From PALSA-1316 sp964499365 (lineage in GTDB: Bacteria; Nitrospirota; Thermodesulfovibrionia; Thermodesulfovibrionales; UBA6898): a stretch of DNA of 64,000 bases. Made by a program: the position numbers and the translations under genes. The DNA is taken from assembly GCA_964499365.1 (NCBI GenBank), contig CAZCKU010000001.1, positions 186,001 through 250,000 on the forward strand, in the 5' to 3' direction. Under the pieces are notes generated by a model. It saw nothing but the letters and a program-made list of their open reading frames with translations. It did no database searches and was not told the origin of the DNA. The stretch's first letter is position 1. Every line of letters begins with the position of its first letter. Of the stretch, positions 8,915-16,073 are shown piece by piece.

Positions 8915-10222
8915 ATGATGACCGATGACAATACGATCAGTGTTTCTGCGGAATATCTGACCAAACTCGAACGGAAGGTCGAAGGCCTCTCCGCCCTCTT
9001 CGAGGTCTCCGAGATCATTTCGGCGACCCACCAGCTTGAAGAGCTCATGAACCTTGTCATGGAACGGGCGAAGAAAGAGATGCAGGCCGAGGCCTGTTCG
9101 ATCCTCTTCTATAACAAACAGACCAACAAACTTGAATTCGAGGTCGCACTCTGCAGCGACGATACCACGAACGAGATCCTGAAAAAAACAGTCACCCTCG
9201 ATATGGGCCAGGGCATCGCCGGGTGGGTTGCAGAGAAGCTGGAGCCTCTGGTGATCGATGATGTCAGGTCCGATAAGCGCTTCTTCGGCGGCGTTGATAA
9301 AAAGACCGGTTTCACGACCGAGAGCATGATTGCGGTACCGCTCATCGGCAGGACAGGACTTATCGGGGTGGCCGAGATCATCAACCCCAGGCGCCGCGAC
9401 TACGACCGGGAGGTGTTTCAGCTCCTCTGCCGGCAGTTCGCGATAGCGATCGAAAATGCGCTCCTTTACCAGGAGTCGATAAAAAAGGAGCGGCTCAGAC
9501 AGGAACTCGAGATTGCGGCGGTGCTTCAGAAGAGCTTTCTCCCTGCGCAGCCTCATTTCCAGAAGGGCAATCTCAGGTTGTCTGCCGTCACGATACCGGC
9601 GGCAAAAATAGGGGGGGACCTCTATGATTTCATCGAACCGGTTGACGGCAGGGTCGGCGTCCTGATCGGGGACGTCTCGGGCAAGGGTGTTACCGCCGCA
9701 CTGTATATGGCCAAGGCCGTCAGCGACTTCAGGTATGCGGCCAGGCTCCAGGCTGCCCCCGGCAAGGTGTTTGACGAAATGACGGTCCAGTTGGCCGATT
9801 CGCCGCGCGGGATGTTTCTCACCGCGATCTATATGATTATTGATCTTGCTTCAGGGTCTGTCCGGGTGGCCTCTGCAGGGCACCCCCCTTTCCTCTGGAT
9901 CAGCGGGGGCGAGGTCAGGGAGACGTCTCTCCTGTCCGGCCCTCCGCTCGGCATCCTTCCTCTGGAGTATCCCTCAACAACCATACAGCTGAGCCCGGGC
10001 GACCGCCTGCTGCTCTTTACCGACGGCCTGTTCGATGCCCGGGACCGTGACGGGGAACGACTCGGCTTCGAAAGGCTTGTGGCGTTTGTGAAGGAACATC
10101 AGCATGCCGAAAGTCTTACGGAAGGCCTCATGGAATATATCGTGAGTCTGGAACAGGGTGCGGATCGGGCCGACGATATTACGATCGTCGACATCCAATG
10201 GCACTATCCGGGGCAGGGCTGA
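8915..10222 (+). CDS. GAF-domain PP2C (RsbU/SpoIIE-type) serine phosphatase
   Basis: A 435-residue cytosolic phosphatase. A GAF domain (about residues 25-170) follows a short coiled segment. After a helical linker (LRQELEIAAVLQKSFLP) comes a PP2C domain with the metal-binding signatures GGDLYDF, IGDVSGKG, ASAGHPP and FTDGLFDA, and a final DDITIV. In partner-switching systems such enzymes dephosphorylate a STAS-domain antagonist. The kinase and STAS genes follow directly (4-base gap, then 11-base overlap), so the substrate is probably the product at 10639. The GAF domain would sense a small ligand or redox state. Confidence 0.93.
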   Translation: MMTDDNTISVSAEYLTKLERKVEGLSALFEVSEIISATHQLEELMNLVMERAKKEMQAEACSILFYNKQTNKLEFEVALCSDDTTNEILKKTVTLDMGQGIAGWVAEKLEPLVIDDVRSDKRFFGGVDKKTGFTTESMIAVPLIGRTGLIGVAEIINPRRRDYDREVFQLLCRQFAIAIENALLYQESIKKERLRQELEIAAVLQKSFLPAQPHFQKGNLRLSAVTIPAAKIGGDLYDFIEPVDGRVGVLIGDVSGKGVTAALYMAKAVSDFRYAARLQAAPGKVFDEMTVQLADSPRGMFLTAIYMIIDLASGSVRVASAGHPPFLWISGGEVRETSLLSGPPLGILPLEYPSTTIQLSPGDRLLLFTDGLFDARDRDGERLGFERLVAFVKEHQHAESLTEGLMEYIVSLEQGADRADDITIVDIQWHYPGQG

Positions 10223-10226
10223 AGGG

Positions 10227-10649
10227 GTGAAGGAAAGGGTCAGGCTGGTCATCCCTTCGCACCCGAAATTCCTCGGTATGGTGCGGGACCTGGTCGTCAG
10301 GACCGGACGGATGGGCAACTTGGCCGAGGACGTCATCGAGGACCTCAAGCTTGCGGTCGATGAGGCCTGCTCCAATGTGATCAGGCATGCCTACAGGGGA
10401 GACACGACGAAAAGGATTGTAGTACAATTCAGCATAGGTCCCGGGGGGCTTGAGGTGATTCTCGAAGACAACGGGCTGAAGGCCGACCCCGCCGTTATAC
10501 GCGGCAGAGACCTGGATGATGTCAAGCCGGGGGGGCTCGGTGTCCATTTTATCAGGCGGACGTTCGACTGCGTCGAGTTTGATCCGAAGAAGCAGACCGG
10601 CAACAGATTGAGACTCATAAAATATTTCGAGGACAGGCATGAAGATTGA
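10227..10649 (+). CDS. RsbW-like serine kinase (anti-sigma factor type HATPase)
   Basis: A 140-residue protein consisting of one GHKL ATPase domain. It has the N-box (LAVDEACSNVIRHAY), the G1 box (LEDNG) and the G2 region (GGLGVHFIRR), the pattern of RsbW/SpoIIAB kinases. These phosphorylate a STAS protein and bind a third partner, classically a sigma factor. I choose GTG 10227 because it follows the phosphatase stop by four bases and lies behind a purine-rich AAGGGG. The frame extends upstream into the phosphatase gene without a good start. No sigma factor gene is nearby. Confidence 0.9.
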   Translation: MKERVRLVIPSHPKFLGMVRDLVVRTGRMGNLAEDVIEDLKLAVDEACSNVIRHAYRGDTTKRIVVQFSIGPGGLEVILEDNGLKADPAVIRGRDLDDVKPGGLGVHFIRRTFDCVEFDPKKQTGNRLRLIKYFEDRHED

Positions 10650-10968
10650 GCTGACAAGCTACAGCAGCAATACCGTTATCACGATCTCGGGTGAGATCGA
10701 CATGAACTCCTCGCCTGCACTCCGGGCCCAGCTCCTTGAGCTTATCGGGAATAAACCACCGGTCCTGTTCATCGATTTTGCGAGTGTCTCCTATATCGAC
10801 AGTTCGGGCATCGCCACCCTTGTCGAGGGGCTGAAGGGGATGATGCCATACGGAGGCAGACTGAAATTCGTCGGCATACCTCCGAAGATCGCCGAGATAT
10901 TCGGCTTTGCAAAGCTCGACAGGGTCTTCGAGATACACGGGAGTATGGACGATGCCCTCGGGCGCTGA
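10639..10968 (+). CDS. STAS-domain protein, anti-sigma antagonist or MlaB-like
   Basis: A 109-residue single STAS domain. It carries the phosphorylatable loop Y-I-D-S-S-G (Ser55/Ser56) used by SpoIIAA/RsbV antagonists. The gene overlaps the kinase gene by 11 bases and mlaE by 17. In E. coli, MlaB is a STAS protein bound to the MlaF ATPase, and its gene lies in the mla operon. No separate mlaB is visible here. By sequence this is RsbV-like, but by position it fits MlaB. It could serve both roles, with phosphorylation controlling the transporter (inference). Confidence 0.9.
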   Translation: MKIELTSYSSNTVITISGEIDMNSSPALRAQLLELIGNKPPVLFIDFASVSYIDSSGIATLVEGLKGMMPYGGRLKFVGIPPKIAEIFGFAKLDRVFEIHGSMDDALGR

Positions 10969-11812
10969 ATCAGCCCCTGAATCAGCCCCTGAACCGGGTG
11001 CTGGTTCCCCAACGTGGGCTGAGGCAGCCCTGGGAGCCCTGGGCCGCCGGGTCCTGTCCTTGCGCGGGGATATCCATGACGCAGCAAAGATCATCAACGA
11101 TACCTTCCACTGGACCTTCATCTCGCCCCTCAGGGGCAGGCCGGTCCGTTTCAGGGCGAGCATATCCGAGATGGTCAAGGCCGGCTATAACTCGGTGCCG
11201 ATCGTCTCGGTCATCTCGCTCTTTGTCGGCATCATTCTGGCCCTCCAGGCCGCCTATCAGCTGAAGCGCGTGGGGGCGCTGATCTATGTGGCAAACCTCG
11301 TCGGCGTCTCCCTCACCCGGGAACTCGGGCCGATCATGACCGCGATCATCGTCTCGGGCAGGAGCGGCTCTGCCTTTGCTGCCGAGATCGGGTCGATGAA
11401 GGCGGCTGAGGAGGTTGATGCCCTGACGACCATGGGGATTAACCCGGTCCGCTACCTGGTTGTACCGAAGCTGATCGCCCTGATGGTCATGGTCCCGTCG
11501 CTCACGATAATTGCCGATCTCGTCGGCATATTCGGCGGTTTCCTCCTTGCCATTACGGCGCTCGAGATACATCCGTACAATTACTTCCAGCAGACAGTGA
11601 ACGCACTGCTGATCAAGGACGTCTTTACCGGTCTGCTCAAGGCTTGGGCCTTTGGCATCGTCATAACCCTTGTCGGGGCATACCAGGGATTCAAGGTCAC
11701 CGGGGGCGCCGAGGAGGTCGGCAGGCGCACCACCGCCTCGGTCGTCACCTCGATATTCCTGGTCATCATCGTCGACCTCTTTTTCACGGGGCTCTTCTAT
11801 TACTTCACATGA
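10952..11812 (+). CDS. mlaE: MlaE-family lipid ABC transporter permease
   Basis: Inner-membrane permease (286 residues) of the MlaFEDB-type phospholipid transporter. It shows the family core GPIMTAIIVSGRSGSAFAAE followed by EEVDALTTMGINP, and about five membrane segments. The start is ATG 10952, preceded by GGGAG and overlapping the STAS gene by 17 bases. The N-terminal tail (about 20 residues) is rich in Ala, Pro, Glu and Ser, and its DNA contains a short GAATCAGCCCCT direct repeat. The partner ATPase, MCE protein and lipoprotein follow on the same strand. Confidence 0.93.
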   Translation: MPSGAESAPESAPEPGAGSPTWAEAALGALGRRVLSLRGDIHDAAKIINDTFHWTFISPLRGRPVRFRASISEMVKAGYNSVPIVSVISLFVGIILALQAAYQLKRVGALIYVANLVGVSLTRELGPIMTAIIVSGRSGSAFAAEIGSMKAAEEVDALTTMGINPVRYLVVPKLIALMVMVPSLTIIADLVGIFGGFLLAITALEIHPYNYFQQTVNALLIKDVFTGLLKAWAFGIVITLVGAYQGFKVTGGAEEVGRRTTASVVTSIFLVIIVDLFFTGLFYYFT

Positions 11813-11827
11813 TGAGATATTCAATTA

Positions 11828-11955
11828 GAAAATCTCCCCTCGCCCCTGCCTGCCGGCAGGCAGGCCTCTTTGCCCCCGCACACAGGCGGGTTCGCCGGGG
11901 AGAAAAAGGGGGGATTATTCCTCCCTTTGGCAAAGGGAGGTCAGGAGGGATTTGG
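11828..11955 (+). repeat. Interspersed palindromic repeat, copy 1
   Basis: Lies between mlaE and mlaF. It contains a perfect TGCCTGCCGGCAGGCA palindrome (from about 11847) and the core CCTCCCTTTGGCAAAGGGAGG (11920-11940). It is bounded by AAAATCTCCCCT and AGGAGGGATTT. Same orientation as the copy at 54722, opposite to the one at 14270. Its right end supplies an AGGAGG about 14 bases before the mlaF start. Confidence 0.85.
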
Positions 11956-11962
11956 TGAAAAG

Positions 11963-12766
11963 ATGAGCGAGTCCATACATATGGAACCGGCGATCGAGGT
12001 CATAGGGCTGCAGACCCATTACGGGGACAGGGAGATCCTGAAGAATGTCTGCGCCACGATCCCGCGCGGCAAGACAACGGTGATCCTCGGCGGCAGCGGC
12101 TGCGGCAAGAGCACGCTGCTGAAACACCTCATCGGGCTTCTGAAGCCGACGAAGGGACAGATCCTGGTCAACGGCAGTGACATCACCCGGATGAACGAGG
12201 ACGAGCTGAATGAGGTGCGGAAGAAGATGGGGGTCCTCTTCCAGGGCGCGGCGCTCCTGAATTCTCTGACCCTGGGCGACAACGTCGCCCTGCCGATCCG
12301 GGAGCATACCCGTCTGAACGAGTCGACCATAAAGATCATGGTGCGCATGAAGCTCGACCAGGTCGGGCTTTCGGGGTTCGAGAACTTTTTCCCTGCCCAG
12401 CTTTCCGGCGGCATGAAGAAACGTGCGGGCCTTGCACGGGCCCTGGCGCTCGACCCGGAGATGATCTTTTTTGACGAACCCTCTGCGGGCCTCGACCCGG
12501 TGACAGCGGCCGGTCTTGACGAACTGATCCTGAAGCTCCGGAACGTCTTCCGGATGACCGGTATCGTTGTCACGCACGAGATTGAGAGTGTTTTCAAGAT
12601 TTCGGATTATGTTATCATGCTGGACGCGGGGAATGTCCTCTACCAGGGCGATCTCGCAGGACTGAAGGCGTCGGACCATCCGAGGATCAGGATGTTTCTT
12701 GAACGGCAACCCGAGCAGGAGACCTATTCTCCGGATGACTATTTCAAGATCATAGCGGGAGACTGA
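11963..12766 (+). CDS. mlaF: MlaF-family lipid ABC transporter ATPase
   Basis: ATPase subunit (267 residues) pairing with MlaE. Motifs are Walker A (GGSGCGKST), Q-loop (LFQGAALLNSL), the signature variant LSGGMKKRAGLARAL typical of MlaF, Walker B (MIFFDEP) with SAGLDP, and the switch His in VVTHE. I use ATG 11963. The open frame extends 31 codons upstream, but only through the interspersed repeat, which does not look like protein. MlaF homologues start near this point. Confidence 0.93.
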   Translation: MSESIHMEPAIEVIGLQTHYGDREILKNVCATIPRGKTTVILGGSGCGKSTLLKHLIGLLKPTKGQILVNGSDITRMNEDELNEVRKKMGVLFQGAALLNSLTLGDNVALPIREHTRLNESTIKIMVRMKLDQVGLSGFENFFPAQLSGGMKKRAGLARALALDPEMIFFDEPSAGLDPVTAAGLDELILKLRNVFRMTGIVVTHEIESVFKISDYVIMLDAGNVLYQGDLAGLKASDHPRIRMFLERQPEQETYSPDDYFKIIAGD

Positions 12767-12768
12767 AT

Positions 12769-13665
12769 GTGAAGGAAGAAATCAAGGCCGGCATTATTAT
12801 CGTCGCATCGCTGCTGATCATGAGTGTCTTTGTGGTCCTGATCGGCGGCGGTCAGTTCATGAACAGGTATGACAAATATTATGTCAGGGTCCAGAATGCA
12901 GCGGGGCTCGAGACCGGGGCCCAGGTGAAACTCGGCGGTGTCAGGGTCGGAAGGGTCCTGGGCATCAGGGAGCCGGATGGGCCGGGCAGGCCGGTCACGA
13001 TCGAGATAGGCGTCAGGGAGGGCACCCCGGTCTATAAGGGGACGAAGGCCCTGATAACGCAGATCGGTTTTGTCGGTGATATCTACCTCCTGCTGACAGT
13101 CGACCATACCACGGATGAACGGATAAAAACCGGCGAGGACATCCCCTCTGATCCGACCGTGGAATTCACGATGATGATGGCAAAGCTGAACACACTCGCC
13201 GAATCGGTTGACGGGCTGATCAGGGATGTTAATAAACTGTTTTCCCCCTCGAATGTGCAGAAGGTCGAGAACCTGATTGTGGATACGAACAAGGCGATCG
13301 TCTCGGGGTCGACGAGCCTCGAAAAGGTGGCAGCCGGTTTCAAATCTGCCGCAGCCAAGCTGGAGTTGGTGCTGAATGAGGTGGAGGGCCTGATAAAATC
13401 GAACAAGGGAGAGGTGTCGGAACTGATCAGGAAGGCGAGGGAAGACCTTGAAAGGGCGGGCGAGATGATCAAAAGCCTTGAGGAGACCTCCCGCTCGGTC
13501 GGCAGGACCTCGAATTCGATCGATAAGGCCGTGGTGCAGCAGTCACAGAACCTGGACGTGCTGCTGACAACGATGACCAGGACGACCGAAGAACTCCAGG
13601 AACTCCTCGGCGAAATAAAGAACAAGCCCTGGAGCATCATCTATAAAGAAGGGAAAGGGGAATAA
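12769..13665 (+). CDS. mlaD: MlaD-family MCE-domain protein
   Basis: A 298-residue periplasmic protein anchored by one N-terminal helix (about residues 7-26). An MCE domain (about 35-115; GLETGAQVKLGGVRVGRV) is followed by a long helical tail that should oligomerise. MCE proteins form hexameric rings that carry lipid between membranes. The start is a GTG two bases after the mlaF stop, so expression is coupled. At 298 residues it is longer than E. coli MlaD (about 180), mainly through the C-terminal helical region. Confidence 0.92.
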   Translation: MKEEIKAGIIIVASLLIMSVFVVLIGGGQFMNRYDKYYVRVQNAAGLETGAQVKLGGVRVGRVLGIREPDGPGRPVTIEIGVREGTPVYKGTKALITQIGFVGDIYLLLTVDHTTDERIKTGEDIPSDPTVEFTMMMAKLNTLAESVDGLIRDVNKLFSPSNVQKVENLIVDTNKAIVSGSTSLEKVAAGFKSAAAKLELVLNEVEGLIKSNKGEVSELIRKAREDLERAGEMIKSLEETSRSVGRTSNSIDKAVVQQSQNLDVLLTTMTRTTEELQELLGEIKNKPWSIIYKEGKGE

Positions 13666-13666
13666 G

Positions 13667-14251
13667 ATGCGGAGACTCTTCATTGTTGCCTTTGCCATGC
13701 TTCTGCTCGCCGCGTGCAGCATGCCCGGGACGAAGATATACAGCCTGGCGGTCCCGGAAGAAAAAGGCGTTGCAGGCGGGCAGACGGATGCCCAGGTCAA
13801 TATCACGGTCCGTTCCCCCCGCTATCTCGGGCAGTCGTATATCGCATACAGGACCTCTCCGTATCAGATCGAGATGTCCCGTTATTCCCGCTGGGACATG
13901 CCCCCGGTCGATCTCGTGAGAGACGCCTTCAGGGATGCGTTTTCTGCAGCCGGACTTTTCAGGGAGGTGAGGACGTCGGTCGTCACCCCCGGCGGTTTTT
14001 ATACCCTCGATATAAACCTGAAGCGTTTCGAGCGTCTGGATGAAGGGGAGACTTCCTCCGGACATCTTCTGTTTGAGGTAAAGCTCCGTTCCCCGGAAGG
14101 CAATGAGGTCTATAAGGAGACCATCGCAAAGACGGTCAGGCTCGAGGACAAGGGGTTTCCCAATCTTGCCAGGGCGCTGAGCAGCGCATTGGCTGAAGGT
14201 ATCGGGCAGATTCAGTCCGGCATCTCAAGGACAATACCAGGCATGAAGTGA
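13667..14251 (+). CDS. ABC-type transport auxiliary lipoprotein (PqiC/YmbA-like)
   Basis: A 194-residue lipoprotein with a lipobox LLAAC placing the modified Cys at position 17. The mature part has the features of the ABC_trans_aux family found with MCE transporters: a Y-S-L-A-V-P opening, an R-Y-L...Y-I-A-Y-R block, and a final run of amphipathic helix (LARALSSALAEGIGQI). Members of this family dock MCE complexes to the outer membrane. It starts one base after mlaD, completing a four-gene lipid transport set with the upstream STAS gene. Confidence 0.85.
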   Translation: MRRLFIVAFAMLLLAACSMPGTKIYSLAVPEEKGVAGGQTDAQVNITVRSPRYLGQSYIAYRTSPYQIEMSRYSRWDMPPVDLVRDAFRDAFSAAGLFREVRTSVVTPGGFYTLDINLKRFERLDEGETSSGHLLFEVKLRSPEGNEVYKETIAKTVRLEDKGFPNLARALSSALAEGIGQIQSGISRTIPGMK

Positions 14252-14269
14252 AAGAAAGAGATTGGACGA

Positions 14270-14347
14270 TAAAATCCCTCCTAACCTCCCTTTGCCAAAG
14301 GGAGGAAACATCCCCTCTTTTGCAAAGAGGGGGTAGGGGAGATTTTC
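14270..14347 (-). repeat. Interspersed palindromic repeat, copy 2
   Basis: Core CCTCCCTTTGCCAAAGGGAGG at 14285-14305 plus a second stem CCCCTCTTTTGCAAAGAGGGG. It is the reverse orientation of the copies at 11828 and 54722 and lacks their TGCCTGCCGG insertion. It lies between the lipoprotein gene and the next gene. Confidence 0.85.
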
Positions 14348-14367
14348 CGGATGATGGCTATTCAATT

Positions 14368-14850
14368 ATGAGAGCTTTATCACGCATCTGCAACAAATCT
14401 CTTCTCTCTGCAGTAGTTGTCCTTCTGCTTCTGGCCGGCATTTCGGCTGCGGCCGGGACCCGGGTTATCGAACTTGTTGACGGCAGCACGATAACCGGGG
14501 AGCTTCTGTCTTTGTCCGGGGGCGTCTATACGATCAGGTCTTCTGCCCTCGGGACGATAAAGATCGACGAAGCGAAGGTGGCTGCTATAAGGTCAAAGGG
14601 GCAGACGGGCAGTGCTGATACGGGCAGCCAGGTGAAGTCTCTGCAGGATAGCATGATGGGGCAGGCCGACATCATGGCCATGATCCAGACCCTGCAGAGC
14701 GATCCCGGGTTCCAGAGGGTCCTGAAAGACCCGGAGATCATGAAGGCGGTCCAGGCCGGCGACCTTGTAGCCCTCATGGCAAATCCGCGGTTCATGAGCC
14801 TGCTGAATAATCGGGCCGTCCGGGATATCAAAAGCAAGCTCGCCCCATAG
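14368..14850 (+). CDS. Exported protein with SH3-like and STI1-like segments
   Basis: A 160-residue protein with a signal peptide (about residues 1-28). A beta-rich segment (ELVDGSTITGELLSLSGG, about 32-75) resembles small SH3/Sm-like barrels. The C-terminal half has Asp-Pro-rich helices (DPGFQRVLKDPEIMKAV...NPRFMSLL) that resemble the STI1 motif of chaperone adaptors. Both assignments are by eye. The open frame extends 40 codons upstream only through the interspersed repeat, so I use ATG 14368. Its position after the lipid transport genes suggests an envelope role. Confidence 0.7.
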   Translation: MRALSRICNKSLLSAVVVLLLLAGISAAAGTRVIELVDGSTITGELLSLSGGVYTIRSSALGTIKIDEAKVAAIRSKGQTGSADTGSQVKSLQDSMMGQADIMAMIQTLQSDPGFQRVLKDPEIMKAVQAGDLVALMANPRFMSLLNNRAVRDIKSKLAP

Positions 14851-14930
14851 GGGTTTCCCCTGCAGAATGCAGACAAACACCACAAATGCCGACTTCATGC
14901 AGAAACCCTTGTAGTTCCTCTTCCCTGTCT

Positions 14931-15899
14931 ATGAGCAGGCTGCGTCTTATCCTTGCTCTGATCTTCCTGTGCACCGCGCTGGCGGCCGCTGCTCAAGCCG
15001 GCACTCAGGGCGCCGGGCTGCCGGCGATGGGGGATGCACGGGTTACGGTCAGCTTCGATGCCCCGCTGCGGGGTGCGGCTGCAGAGGTTCTTCGGCTATA
15101 CCCGTCCGTCCGTGCTGAACTCCTGAAAGACCTGGGATGGGAAACAGCATCGGAAGGTGACGGAACGCAGATCGTCCTTCTGAAAGACCATGCCTCGTTC
15201 AGAAAGATCTCCGGCAGCGACCTTGTGACCGCTCTGGCCTTCCCCCGGCGGAACCTCATCCTCATCGACTACTCGAAGATGGGCAGTCATCCCTTTACTC
15301 TTGCGGTGACGCTGAAGCACGAGGTATGTCATCTTGAACTCCATCAGGCCATTGCTGCCGACAGACTTCCACGCTGGTTCGATGAAGGCATCTGCCAGTG
15401 GGTGACCGGCGGGTTCTCGGAGATTATCAGCGATGGAAGCCGCTCCGGCCTGAGAGAGGCCGTCCTTTCGAAACGGCCCGTCAGCATCGACAGCCTTGCC
15501 GCAAGGTTTAACGGTGACGGCAGGGAGCTCCTCCTCGCCTACGAGGCAAGCAGGAGTATCATCGACTTCATAAAAAAGAAGTACGGCGCCCCGCGGCTTC
15601 GGAAGGTGCTGGAACAGATGCGCAGCGGCGACGACCTTGAAACCGCTGTGCGCAGCGGCCTTTCAATAACACTGGAGGACCTTGAGCGCCAGTGGCGTGC
15701 GTCATTGTCCCCCGGGACCGCCTGGCTTTTCTATCTCCGCGACAACCTTTATGAGCTGCTCTTTGTGGCTGCTGCCCTTCTGACGATGTATGGTTTTTTC
15801 CGGGTGATGAAAAGAAAAAGGGAGTATAAAGATGAAGAGGCTGATGACGATGACGTCGGAGGGGGAGATGATGGAGATGAAAGGCAGGGACGCGAATAG
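14931..15899 (+). CDS. Exported gluzincin-type zinc peptidase (MA family)
   Basis: A 322-residue protein with a signal peptide (about residues 1-24). The HEVCH motif (His130, Glu131, His134) is followed by WFDEG, whose Glu152 would be the third zinc ligand. This is the pattern of MA-clan peptidases. A membrane segment lies near the C-terminus (about 275-295), followed by an acidic Asp/Glu/Gly-rich tail. So it is probably anchored with the catalytic domain in the periplasm. An in-frame ATG at 14886 gives a longer form, but 14931 starts directly at the signal peptide. Neither has a clear ribosome binding site. Confidence 0.8.
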   Translation: MSRLRLILALIFLCTALAAAAQAGTQGAGLPAMGDARVTVSFDAPLRGAAAEVLRLYPSVRAELLKDLGWETASEGDGTQIVLLKDHASFRKISGSDLVTALAFPRRNLILIDYSKMGSHPFTLAVTLKHEVCHLELHQAIAADRLPRWFDEGICQWVTGGFSEIISDGSRSGLREAVLSKRPVSIDSLAARFNGDGRELLLAYEASRSIIDFIKKKYGAPRLRKVLEQMRSGDDLETAVRSGLSITLEDLERQWRASLSPGTAWLFYLRDNLYELLFVAAALLTMYGFFRVMKRKREYKDEEADDDDVGGGDDGDERQGRE

Positions 15900-16073
15900 G
15901 CCGGACAAATATTGTCAGGAGAAGGTTCGAAACCTGTCACCAGGATATTCAGCTTGCCAGCTTGCAGGCCTGTTAGCTAGCCCGCAGCAATTAAATTGCA
16001 GGCATGATATATGCTGATATGATTTGCATATATATGCTTTCAGCTTAATTCCAGGAATGACCGGAGGCCTGTG

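Noticed and set aside
8782..9060. 93-codon N-terminal extension of the hybrid kinase
   Set aside because: It overlaps the divergent phosphatase gene, and the shorter start has a ribosome binding site followed directly by a membrane anchor.
11870..11962. N-terminal extension of MlaF
   Set aside because: The frame passes through an interspersed repeat; the same repeat gives similar false extensions at 14248-14367.
15925..15940. GGTTCGAAACC resembling a tRNA T-arm
   Set aside because: No acceptor stem, D-arm or anticodon arm can be built around it.
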